DNA from: Treponema sp.
Lineage (GTDB): Bacteria; Spirochaetota; Spirochaetia; Treponematales; Breznakiellaceae
Assembly: GCA_031258265.1 (NCBI GenBank)
Contig: JAIRNB010000130.1
Span: forward strand, 1 to 11,554
Length of the DNA: 11,554 nucleotides
Direction of reading: 5' to 3'
Below the pieces are notes generated by a model, which was not told the origin of the DNA, did no database searches, and saw nothing but the letters and a program-made list of their open reading frames with translations. This document shows positions 5,487 through 11,554 of the stretch, one piece after another. How positions within the stretch are numbered: position 1 is the first letter of the stretch; every line of letters begins with the position of its first letter. The position numbers and the translations under genes are program-made.

Positions 5487-6338
5487 ATGATTATAAACCA
5501 CAACATGAGCGCCATGTTTGCCAACCGCGGTCTTGGGGTAACCCAGGGCGCCGTGGGTAAGGAGATTGAAAAGCTTAGTTCCGGTCTGCGGATTAACCGC
5601 GCCGGGGATGATGCTTCCGGGCTTGCGGTATCCGAGAAAATGCGGAGCCAAATCCGGGGTCTCAATCAGGCAGAGCGCAATATCCAGAACGGCGTGTCGT
5701 TTATCCAGACTACTGAGGGTTACCTTCAGGAAACCCAGGATATCCTGCACCGCCTCCGGGAACTGTCGGTACAGTCCGCCAACGGAATCTATTCCGATGA
5801 GGACCGCCTGCAGATCCAAGTGGAAGTCTCTCAGTTGGTCGATGAAGTCAACCGTATCGCGAGCCATGCTCAGTTTAACGGGATGAATCTTCTGACCGGG
5901 GGCTTTGCTCAGGGAGAAGGCACCAGGACCATGCTGTTTCAGGTGGGAGCCAATATGGACCAGAATGAACAGGTCTTTATTGGCAACATGAGCGCCGTAG
6001 CCCTTGGCTTACAGAATGCTCAGGGAGAGGAAGGATTCGTCAGCATCGCTACCCCGGAAGAGGCCAACGTGGCTATCGGTACGGTGGATAATGCTTTACG
6101 GCAAATATCCAAACAGCGGGCTGATCTTGGAGCCTACCAGAACCGGTTTGAAATGGCCGCCCAGGGCGTGGCAATCGCCGCGGAAAACCTGCAGGCCGCT
6201 GAATCCCGGATTCGGGATGTAGATATGGCTGCCGAGGTGGTAAAATTCGCCAAGGATTCGATCCTTTCGCAGGCGGGGACCGCCATGTTGGCCCAGGCCA
6301 ATGTGCAGACCCAGTCGGTGCTCCAGCTTTTAGGCTAA
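5487..6338 (+). CDS. flaB3: Periplasmic flagellin FlaB3
   Basis: A second core flagellin, 283 residues. The ATG at 5487 is set by the Shine-Dalgarno AAGGAGGGG (5473-5481) and by the family start MIINHNMSAMFANR; the 100-codon in-frame extension upstream is not conserved-looking and is discarded. It shares long blocks with FlaB1 (LSSGLRINRAGDDASGLAVS, KMRSQIRGLNQ, VEVSQLVDEV, RIASHAQFNGMNLLTG), so the two are paralogues from an old duplication. It differs in the centre (GFAQGEGTRTMLFQVGANMD, 3 residues shorter overall) and in the C-terminal helix (GVAIAAENLQAAESRIRDVD, then MAAEVVKFAKDS). The FQVGANMDQN form and the position before flaG-fliD suggest FlaB3 rather than FlaB2. It co-assembles with other FlaB proteins into the filament core. 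The numbering is from memory of T. pallidum gene order. Confidence 0.9.
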   Translation: MIINHNMSAMFANRGLGVTQGAVGKEIEKLSSGLRINRAGDDASGLAVSEKMRSQIRGLNQAERNIQNGVSFIQTTEGYLQETQDILHRLRELSVQSANGIYSDEDRLQIQVEVSQLVDEVNRIASHAQFNGMNLLTGGFAQGEGTRTMLFQVGANMDQNEQVFIGNMSAVALGLQNAQGEEGFVSIATPEEANVAIGTVDNALRQISKQRADLGAYQNRFEMAAQGVAIAAENLQAAESRIRDVDMAAEVVKFAKDSILSQAGTAMLAQANVQTQSVLQLLG

Positions 6339-6466
6339 TCCGCGGGGATTATTCCGGGAACGCCGTCAGGCGGACCGGGGATCCGTAGATTCAGCATTGA
6401 GTTGAGGCAATAATGATCGTAGAGGGCCTTTAAGAGACTGCTGGACGTTGTCTTTTTAGACCCAGG

Positions 6467-6500
6467 GGCAGGGAGGTTCGCGCCCTTTCCTGCCTTATTT
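6467..6500 (+). terminator. Candidate intrinsic terminator after flaB3
   Basis: GGCAGGGAGG (6467-6476) pairs with CCTTTCCTGCC (6484-6494) through about 10 pairs, with one G-U and one bulged T, around a short loop. It is followed by TTATTTTG (6495-6502). It lies about 130 bases after the flaB3 stop. The T-run is interrupted, so termination may be partial, which would suit flagellin being made in great excess over FlaG and FliD. Confidence 0.42.
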
Positions 6501-6510
6501 TGAATTTAGC

Positions 6511-6535
6511 CCTGTTCCGGACTGCCGGAAAGGGT
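6511..6535 (+). other. Hairpin in the flaG leader
   Basis: TTCCGG-ACTG-CCGGAA (6516-6531) is a perfect 6-bp stem, extended by CCC (6511-6513) with GGG (6533-6535) across a small internal loop. No T-run follows. It lies between the candidate terminator and the GGA-loop hairpin of flaG. Confidence 0.4.
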
Positions 6536-6542
6536 ATTGATA

Positions 6543-6619
6543 CCTGTCATGGATGACGGGAGCGGTAGGATTTCCGGGTCTCGGTGTAACCGGCCCCCGG
6601 GGGTTTATGTACATGGAGG
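6543..6619 (+). promoter_or_regulatory. Possible CsrA-binding leader of flaG (hairpin plus Shine-Dalgarno)
   Basis: CCTGTCA-TGGA-TGACGGG (6543-6560) is a 7-bp stem with one G-U whose loop is UGGA; the octamer CATGGATG (6548-6555) fits CANGGANG in the same register as in flaB1 (CA and TG paired, NGGA unpaired). The Shine-Dalgarno CATGGAGG (6612-6619) also fits. The two cores are 64 bases apart, further than for the flagellins, so joint binding by one CsrA dimer would need intervening folding, for instance of the CCCCCGGGGG dyad upstream of the Shine-Dalgarno. Confidence 0.4.
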
Positions 6620-6623
6620 TAAC

Positions 6624-6989
6624 ATGAGTATGACGATTGTGTCCGCGGGGGCCAATGCCGTCGGTTTACCCGTGGAACGGATTTCGGGAGTATCAAAAAA
6701 CAGGACCGGCAATACCCGGATTTCTCCTCTGACGGCGGGGAGTATTATGGCGGAGAAAGCTCCGGTAAGCCAGAAAATTCAAGATGTAGCCCGGAATCTT
6801 GAGCAGATCAGCCTTTCATTTAACCGCCGGCTTCAATTTGTGGTGGATCATAAGTCCAACGAGATCACCGTCAAGGTCATTGATAAGACAACCGATAAGG
6901 TGATCAAAGTGCTTCCGCCAGAGGAGCTTCAACGGCTGCACTCCAGAATTGAGGAAACTATCGGCTTTCTCTTTGACGAAACAGTTTAG
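6624..6989 (+). CDS. flaG: FlaG family flagellar protein
   Basis: A 121-residue protein from the ATG at 6624, 4 bases after CATGGAGG; an in-frame ATG at 6630 is a close alternative, and the frame continues upstream without a usable ribosome binding site. The first 50 residues are polar and poorly conserved. Residues about 55-121 are a clear FlaG domain: ISLSFNRRLQFVVDHKSNEI, TVKVIDKTTDKVIKVLPPEE, then a helix and a final GFLFDETV. FlaG proteins are small, often encoded beside flagellin and fliD, and in other bacteria affect filament length; the mechanism is not settled. Here it lies between flaB3 and fliD, as expected. It probably acts with the filament genes; the leader suggests CsrA control. 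Confidence 0.88.
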   Translation: MSMTIVSAGANAVGLPVERISGVSKNRTGNTRISPLTAGSIMAEKAPVSQKIQDVARNLEQISLSFNRRLQFVVDHKSNEITVKVIDKTTDKVIKVLPPEELQRLHSRIEETIGFLFDETV

Positions 6990-7076
6990 GACCCTTCGGG
7001 GGACCAAAAATTACGGAGCCGCCGGTCGTCCTTCGTTATTTTTTGTGGAGTTCCCCTGGGGGATGCGAGTTGTAAG

Positions 7077-9113
7077 ATGTCCGATGTTTATATACCGGGG
7101 ATAAGAAGCCGTTTTGATACGGATAAGCTCATCGAAGGGCTTATGTCGGTGGAACGCCTTCCTAAAGAGCGGGCAGAGCGGAATATTACAAGTCTGGAGA
7201 CACAGAAGGGATACTGGCAGGAAATCGGCCGGCGAATTTCTTCCCTTAGAGACGGCGCCCGCTCCCTTTATTCTTTTCAAAATCCCTTTACCGAGCGGAT
7301 AGCCCGTTCAACCGATGAACAGGTTATCACCGCTGCCGCTACCCGGGAAGCGGGGGAGCGGGAGTACCACTTTACCGTTAAACAGATCGCCCAGGCGGAT
7401 CGTTTTTTATCCCGGCCCCTGGAGGATTCTTTCCGGGTGGAACCGGGGACCTACACTTTTTCGGTGGGTGAAAACGAGATTTCCTTTGATTTTCGCGGGG
7501 GAACCCTTAAAGAATTTACCGATTTGATCAACCGCCGGGGCCAGGGAAGGCTGGGGGCCAGCCTTATAGCCGTGGAACGGGGCGCCAGGGCCCTGCTTAT
7601 CGAATCCAAGGTCACCGGGGCGAAAAACCACCTGGGTTTTTCCGGGGATTCGGAACGGCTTGCCTACAGTACCGGCATGGCGGAACGGCTGAACGATTCC
7701 CGCCGGGAAGTTCCCCTTTCAGAGAATACCCTTACATATATTTCCGACCGGCAGTACATCGATCTGGGGGACTCCCTTTCTGTCTATGCCGGGGGGGCGG
7801 TTTCCGTACCGGTAAATCCCGGAGCCCAGACCAACGCCCCCTGGGTGATACAGTTTGAGACCTTAACCAGCCTCCTCCCGGAGGAAGCCTGGGTGGAGCC
7901 CCCCCCTCCCCAGGGGCCGGAGATCCCCCCGGCGGGGGAAATTACCTACGGCGGCATCACCATCGAAAATGATCCGGCCTCCACCCCCCTCCCCTCCTGG
8001 ACTCCCCCCTCCCCTCCCCAGCGGGTGGACGATCTGGCGATGCTCTCCCTGGTTTTTTCCGATGGCACTAAGGTTTCCCTTCCCCCGGTAAACGACAGTC
8101 CGGGTTTTGTTACAGCCCGCTACAATTTGGACGAGATTGGCCGGGGGAAGACGCTTGCGGGGCTGGAGATAAACAACAGGAACACCCACCGGGACCTTTC
8201 CATCCGGAACATCCAGATCTTCAATCCCGAAGCCCTGGGGGGCTTCCGCCCGCGGAACCCGGTTTCCACCGCCCAAAACGCCGTTATCACCATGGAGGGA
8301 ATCGAGATACAGCGGGATACCAACACCATCGACGATCTTATCCCCGGAGTAACCCTAAATATCCGGGGAGTCTCCTCCAGGCCGGTGAATCTGGGGATAG
8401 AACCGGACCGGGAAGGGGTAAAGGACTCGATTATTACCCTGGTGGGAAACTACAACCGGCTCATGGCGGAAATGAACGTCCTTACCCGGAACGACGCCCG
8501 GATTCTTGACGAGCTAAGCTACCTTTCGGAGGAGGAGCGCCAGGAAATGCGGAACCGGCTGGGGGTCTTTTCCGGCGATACGGTTCTTAACCAGTTCAAA
8601 AACAGCATGCAGCGGGCCGCCGCCATGCCTTACCGGACATCGGGGGAGGAACAGGACTACATCCTCCTGGCCCAGATCGGCATCAGCACCGACGCCCGCC
8701 GGGCCGGATTGGGGGGCAGCTATGATCCCGCCCGGCTGCGGGGCTACCTGGAAATTGACGAGAAGGTTCTGGACGCGGCGCTGGAAACCAAACTCCCCAT
8801 GATCCAGCAGCTTTTCGGTTACGATACCGACGGGGATCTGATTGTCGATTCCGGCCTTGGGCTTATGCTGGAAAACCTTTCCAAGCCCTATGTGGAATCC
8901 GGCGGCTTTATCTCCCTCAAAACCGGGGCCCTGGATTCCCGGGTTTCCCAGGACAGGCGGCGGATCGAGACCATGGACCGGCAGCTTGCCGCCCGGGAAG
9001 CCCAGCTTAAGATGCAGTACAGTCAAATGGAAGGGGCCTATAACCGGATGGAGCAGCTTTCCACCTCGCTGGAGAATTTTAGCCGGCAAAGTTCCGGGAA
9101 CAACGACAGGTAA
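7077..9113 (+). CDS. fliD: Flagellar filament cap protein FliD (HAP2)
   Basis: A 678-residue FliD, which forms the cap that folds flagellin at the growing filament tip. The N-terminal FliD_N domain spans about residues 1-105 (start SDVYIPGIRSRFDTDKLIEG; helix with KGYWQEIGRRISSLRD). The C-terminal FliD_C domain covers about 395-665 (VNLGIEPDREGVKDSIITLV, NYNRLMAEMNVLTRND, LGLMLENLSKPYVE) and ends in a coiled coil (residues about 635-670) for D0. It is much longer than enteric FliD (under 500) but near the usual spirochaete size. A proline-rich linker lies at about 273-315 (EPPPPQGPEIPP, PSWTPPSPPQ). The ATG at 7077 has only a weak ribosome binding site, and a TCCCC-TG-GGGGA hairpin (7052-7063) precedes it, so low translation or coupling from flaG is likely. 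The next gene follows after 9 bases. Confidence 0.93.
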   Translation: MSDVYIPGIRSRFDTDKLIEGLMSVERLPKERAERNITSLETQKGYWQEIGRRISSLRDGARSLYSFQNPFTERIARSTDEQVITAAATREAGEREYHFTVKQIAQADRFLSRPLEDSFRVEPGTYTFSVGENEISFDFRGGTLKEFTDLINRRGQGRLGASLIAVERGARALLIESKVTGAKNHLGFSGDSERLAYSTGMAERLNDSRREVPLSENTLTYISDRQYIDLGDSLSVYAGGAVSVPVNPGAQTNAPWVIQFETLTSLLPEEAWVEPPPPQGPEIPPAGEITYGGITIENDPASTPLPSWTPPSPPQRVDDLAMLSLVFSDGTKVSLPPVNDSPGFVTARYNLDEIGRGKTLAGLEINNRNTHRDLSIRNIQIFNPEALGGFRPRNPVSTAQNAVITMEGIEIQRDTNTIDDLIPGVTLNIRGVSSRPVNLGIEPDREGVKDSIITLVGNYNRLMAEMNVLTRNDARILDELSYLSEEERQEMRNRLGVFSGDTVLNQFKNSMQRAAAMPYRTSGEEQDYILLAQIGISTDARRAGLGGSYDPARLRGYLEIDEKVLDAALETKLPMIQQLFGYDTDGDLIVDSGLGLMLENLSKPYVESGGFISLKTGALDSRVSQDRRRIETMDRQLAAREAQLKMQYSQMEGAYNRMEQLSTSLENFSRQSSGNNDR

Positions 9114-9122
9114 CATAAATTT

Positions 9123-9944
9123 ATGAACATCACGATTGACGGAAAAGAGGCGGATATTATCATCGAAAATGAAAGGACCGTGGGGGAAGTCCTGGCCGGG
9201 CTGGAAAGCTGGCTGTCGGGATCGGGATACCGGCTCTCCGGCCTGGATGTAAACGGTGAAACCGCGGACTCCGGTTCCCTGGACGGTTTTTTTGGCCGGG
9301 AGCTTTCCACCGTAGAAACCTTGAATATCAGGACCAGTCCCTGGGTGGAGCATGCGGCCCAGGCTCTCGTATCCCTCCACGGGGTTCTCCAAAACCTGGG
9401 GGAACTGGCCTTCCAGGAGCGGGAGGGTCTGCGCCGGGAATGGGAAACCGGGGCGGAAGCCCTGTTTATCAAGGAAGAACTGCCCGACCTGTACCTCATG
9501 GCGGAAAAAACCTTCACCGGAGAAGGGGTTTCCCCCGGGGACCTGGAAAAGCTCCTGGAAGAACGGCTGCGGGAATTCGGGAACCCCCGGGAAGAACTTG
9601 AGATGTCGGCCCCGCTGGTGGAAACCCTGGCCCAGCGGCTTAAAGACCTTCCCCTGGATGTTCAAACCGGCAAAGACGGCCGGGCGGCGGAAACCATGGG
9701 GCTTTTCTCCACGCTGGCGGAAAAACTCTTTAGACTGTTCAAACTGCTAAGAATCGGCGGGGTTTTCCCCGAAAATTTAGCTATAGACGGATCCCCAATC
9801 CGGCAATTTATCGGAGAATTTGATTCCGCCATAAAAGAGCTTATAGAAGCTTATGAAGGGCGGGACACGGTACTGGTAGGGGATCTGGCGGAATACGAAC
9901 TGGCGCCCCGGCTGCTTCAGTTCTACGCCGCAATTAAAGTTTGA
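9123..9944 (+). CDS. Uncharacterised spirochaetal flagellar-operon protein, beta-grasp-like N-terminus
   Basis: A 273-residue protein of no family I can name, probably the counterpart of the T. pallidum hypothetical gene directly after fliD (TP0873 as I recall). It starts 9 bases after fliD with a poor ribosome binding site, so translation is probably coupled to fliD. Residues 1-70 alternate strands and one helix (MNITIDGKEADIIIEN, TVGEVLAGLESWL, LSGLDVNGE, VETLNIRT), resembling a ubiquitin/ThiS-like beta-grasp. Residues about 75-270 are acidic and almost wholly helical, without signal peptide or membrane segment. In many bacteria the gene after fliD is fliS or fliT, helical export chaperones for flagellin and FliD; position and composition make a chaperone or assembly factor a fair guess, but there is no motif proof. 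Its TGA (9942-9944) lies just before the PilZ gene. Confidence 0.8.
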   Translation: MNITIDGKEADIIIENERTVGEVLAGLESWLSGSGYRLSGLDVNGETADSGSLDGFFGRELSTVETLNIRTSPWVEHAAQALVSLHGVLQNLGELAFQEREGLRREWETGAEALFIKEELPDLYLMAEKTFTGEGVSPGDLEKLLEERLREFGNPREELEMSAPLVETLAQRLKDLPLDVQTGKDGRAAETMGLFSTLAEKLFRLFKLLRIGGVFPENLAIDGSPIRQFIGEFDSAIKELIEAYEGRDTVLVGDLAEYELAPRLLQFYAAIKV

Positions 9945-9955
9945 CGGGGGAAAAC

Positions 9956-11047
9956 GTGTATTTATTCCCACTGCAGTTGCCGCAGTTTTACAAAGAGTCC
10001 AATCCCATGGATGTGGTCTACTTCGGCATAGGACTGGGTGTCTTTATTCTTGTTTTGGTAATCGCCAATCTGTCGAAAAAACGGCTTGGGATTAGCAATT
10101 CCAGTTTCAGCGCCCCCCGGACACAGCGGGCAAGCAGTTCTACCATCAATAAACTTTCCCGGTCCATCGGCCTGGATTCTCCCCAGTCCAAGATGCTCTC
10201 CTTTGTCATGAAAAACGACGGAGTTACCGACCCTGAACGGGCTATCCAGTCATCGACCCTGCTGGACCGGCATTTCAGAAGGGCCTACAGCGCCATTGAG
10301 CGAACCTCGGTATCCGAAGATGAAACCCAGCAAAAGCTTTCCGTGCTTTTCTCGACCAGAAATATCCTGGAAAGCGCCACCGGCGGGGGCCTGGATGTCA
10401 ATTCCACCCGGGTTATTCCGGAAAATACCCCGGCGGTTCTTATCTTCAACCAGAATAGCTATCCCGTCCGGGTCATATCCTCCAGGGGGGCTTACCTCAT
10501 CGTAGAAAACCCCGTTAATGCCCTGGGGGAGCTTGTTTTTGTGGATCGGAACAAGCCTGTTACCCTGTCATTTTATACAAAATCGAGTAATGGTTTTTCC
10601 GTGGATTCTACGGTTTACGGTAATACCAAAGCCCCCGGTGAAGGGCAGGTTCTTCAGATTGTCCATTCCAACGCCATTAAACGGCTTTCCCAGCGCCGTT
10701 TCCGCCGGCGTCAGACCGTACTTCCGGTGGAATTCAACATGGTACGTCTGGAGCCGGGTCCCCGGAAACAGGAACAGAGGATGGTGGTGGATAAACGAAA
10801 GGCGGTGGGCAAGATTCTGGATATTTCCGTGGGGGGCTGTTCCATTCAGACTTCCAGCGCCATCTCCGCCGGGGTCAGGCTGAAGATCGATTTTATCGCC
10901 GATAAACGGCATGTGATCGCCCTGGGAGAAGTGCTGCGGACCAACCGGAACCGGACGGGTACGGTAATGCACATAAAATTTCTCAAGGTGCCCCGGAAAT
11001 CCCTAAATACGATCAACGCCCTTGTATTTGAATATTTAGATGCCTAG
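9956..11047 (+). CDS. Membrane-anchored PilZ-domain protein (c-di-GMP receptor)
   Basis: A 363-residue protein from GTG 9956, placed after GGGGGA (9946-9951); TTG 9941 upstream and ATG 10007 downstream are alternatives. One transmembrane helix (about residues 20-38, FGIGLGVFILVLVIANLS) is followed by a basic KKRLG, which favours a cytoplasmic body. Residues about 45-145 look like a polar helical spacer. About 155-240 is a beta-rich YcgR-N-like region (VLIFNQNSYPVRVISSRGAY). The PilZ domain covers about 245-360, with the c-di-GMP motifs R248-x3-R252 (RRFRRR) and DISVGG (D289, S291, G294). PilZ proteins of YcgR type act as flagellar brakes when c-di-GMP rises; a role in motility control is inferred from that and from its place after fliD. 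It begins 11 bases after the preceding gene's stop. Confidence 0.87.
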   Translation: MYLFPLQLPQFYKESNPMDVVYFGIGLGVFILVLVIANLSKKRLGISNSSFSAPRTQRASSSTINKLSRSIGLDSPQSKMLSFVMKNDGVTDPERAIQSSTLLDRHFRRAYSAIERTSVSEDETQQKLSVLFSTRNILESATGGGLDVNSTRVIPENTPAVLIFNQNSYPVRVISSRGAYLIVENPVNALGELVFVDRNKPVTLSFYTKSSNGFSVDSTVYGNTKAPGEGQVLQIVHSNAIKRLSQRRFRRRQTVLPVEFNMVRLEPGPRKQEQRMVVDKRKAVGKILDISVGGCSIQTSSAISAGVRLKIDFIADKRHVIALGEVLRTNRNRTGTVMHIKFLKVPRKSLNTINALVFEYLDA

Positions 11048-11087
11048 GAGTTTGTCAGGGACCGGCGTTTACTTTTTTCCAGTATTA

Positions 11088-11194
11088 TGGGCGCATTTTT
11101 GCGTGCCCCGCACGCAAAAACCGGGCTTTTCACTCCAATTCCTCGACTTTACCTGCGGTAAAGTCTCCGGTATTTCCGTTTCAATCCCTTGCGC
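11088..11194 (+). repeat. Structured repeat cassette, copy B
   Basis: Same plan as 1915-2005: TGGGCGCA; hairpin 1 TTTTTGCGTGC-CCC-GCACGCAAAAA (11096-11120); CCGGGCTTTTCACTCCAAT; hairpin 2 GACTTTACC-TGC-GGTAAAGTC (11145-11165); GTATTTCCG; AATCCCTTGCGC. The connecting blocks are nearly the same as in copy A, while both stems are replaced by unrelated, fully paired sequences. Both copies sit just downstream of a gene in the same orientation. It begins about 40 bases after the PilZ stop. Confidence 0.75.
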
Positions 11195-11195
11195 T

Positions 11196-11329
11196 GCTAA
11201 AAAATGGCATCCATGCCATTTTTTAGCTTTACGTTTTTGCTTCGCAAAAACGTATACGTTTATCACAGCCGGCATCTATGCCGGCCATATACAGCCGAAG
11301 GCTGTAAATTGAATAATGCGGCACCGCAT
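11196..11329. repeat. Tandem run of five distinct perfect hairpins
   Basis: Directly after copy B come GCTAAAAAATGGCAT-CC-ATGCCATTTTTTAGC (11196-11227, 15-bp stem), ACGTTTTTGC-TTC-GCAAAAACGT (11231-11253), GCCGGCAT-CT-ATGCCGGC (11268-11285), TACAGCC-GAA-GGCTGTA (11290-11306) and ATGCGG-CA-CCGCAT (11316-11329). An extra 12-base palindrome AACGTATACGTT spans 11249-11260. Stems share no sequence, so this is not a simple tandem repeat. The first hairpin has T-rich right arms but no T-run after it. Confidence 0.7.
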
Positions 11330-11537
11330 AGCGCCGGAAACATTAGGCGGAATATACGGTTTTTCCGTGGAAAACTTGCCGGTGGTTGATCGAGAATTTA
11401 CTATAGCGGGCTCTGTTCCCCCGCCATTGTTGGCGGAGGAATTGAACCGCCCCAGGGCTCCCCCGCGTAAGCGGGCTCTTGGGTATCAAAGCCCCTCGAA
11501 TAAGGTGGAGTTTCAAAATCAGGTGGTTAAAAAGTGA
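11316..11537 (+). CDS. Doubtful small ORF ahead of the last gene
   Basis: A 73-codon open frame whose TGA (11535-11537) overlaps the next start as GTGA, which would fit translational coupling. Against it: its beginning lies in hairpin 11316-11329, I see no good ribosome binding site, and the sequence (e.g. LLAEELNRPRAPPRKRALGY) resembles no family I know. The region also carries hairpins. Probably not a gene. Confidence 0.15.
   Translation: MRHRIAPETLGGIYGFSVENLPVVDREFTIAGSVPPPLLAEELNRPRAPPRKRALGYQSPSNKVEFQNQVVKK
11376..11404 (+). promoter_or_regulatory. Weak sigma-70 promoter candidate for the last gene
   Basis: TTGCCG (11376-11381) and TACTAT (11399-11404), 17 bases apart, each match 4 of 6 consensus positions. 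It lies after the hairpin run and upstream of the gene starting at 11534. Such matches arise by chance fairly often. Confidence 0.28.
11417..11475. repeat. Two further hairpins upstream of the last gene
   Basis: CCGCCA-TTGT-TGGCGG (11421-11436) extends by TCC/GGA outside one mismatch (11417-11440). CCCGC-GTAA-GCGGG (11462-11475) has a GNRA-type loop. The octamer GCGGGCTC occurs twice nearby (11406-11413 and 11471-11478). If the promoter at 11376-11404 is used, both hairpins are in the mRNA leader. I considered a tRNA here and rejected it. Confidence 0.45.
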
Positions 11538-11554
11538 AAATTCTTGAGGTAAAA
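11534..11554 (+). CDS. Start of a gene cut by the window end
   Basis: GTG at 11534 follows AGGTGG (11521-11526) at 7 bases and reads MKILEVK to the end of the window. Seven codons are too few for a family call; many ABC-transporter ATPases begin in a similar way, but that is a weak hint only. Confidence 0.4.

Noticed and set aside
11088..11329. A CRISPR array
   Set aside because: The palindromic units differ in sequence and length and there are no constant repeats with regular spacers.
11390..11500. A tRNA on the minus strand, suggested by GGTTCAATTCC
   Set aside because: The T-arm stem has a mismatch, the upstream hairpin has a 4-base instead of a 7-base loop, and no acceptor stem pairs.

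Overview
The window looks like a piece of a spirochaete chromosome, most likely a GC-rich Treponema of the termite-gut kind. Two short flagellins start with MIINHN and have the FlaB-type spirochaete core sequence. The order flagellin - flagellin - FlaG - FliD - unknown protein - PilZ protein matches, as I recall it, the flaB1/flaB3/fliD neighbourhood of Treponema pallidum (around TP0868-TP0874). The genus call rests on gene content and memory of that synteny, not on a search.

Left part (1-4049), mixed accessory genes: the 3' end of an extracellular sugar-type ABC solute-binding protein (1-834); a metallo-beta-lactamase-fold hydrolase (1057-1908); a secreted/membrane DUF4105 (Lnb N-terminal domain) protein (2192-3481); and, convergent to it with an 11-base overlap, a flavodoxin-fold reductase on the minus strand (3471-4049). 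The gaps between these genes are full of perfect inverted repeats. One of them (1915-2005) is a structured repeat cassette that recurs near the right end of the window.

Middle and right part (4142-11047), the flagellar filament block, all on the plus strand: a strong sigma-28 (FliA) promoter candidate, flaB1 (4280-5140), flaB3 (5487-6338), flaG (6624-6989), fliD (7077-9113), an uncharacterised gene in the position where many bacteria keep fliS/fliT (9123-9944), and a membrane-anchored PilZ protein (9956-11047). Together they encode the periplasmic filament core, its length/assembly accessory factor, its cap, a possible chaperone or regulator, and a c-di-GMP-responsive protein. The last three genes are tightly packed and probably cotranscribed.

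The most interesting signal is in the leaders of flaB1, flaB3 and flaG. Each has a small hairpin that displays GGA in its loop, followed by a Shine-Dalgarno that itself reads CANGGANG. This is the two-site layout by which CsrA represses flagellin translation (with FliW as antagonist) in Bacillus subtilis and, reportedly, at flaB in Borrelia. Here it seems to extend to a second flagellin and to FlaG.

Right end (11048-11554): a second copy of the repeat cassette followed by a run of further perfect hairpins with unrelated stem sequences, a weak promoter candidate, and the first codons of a new gene that leaves the window.
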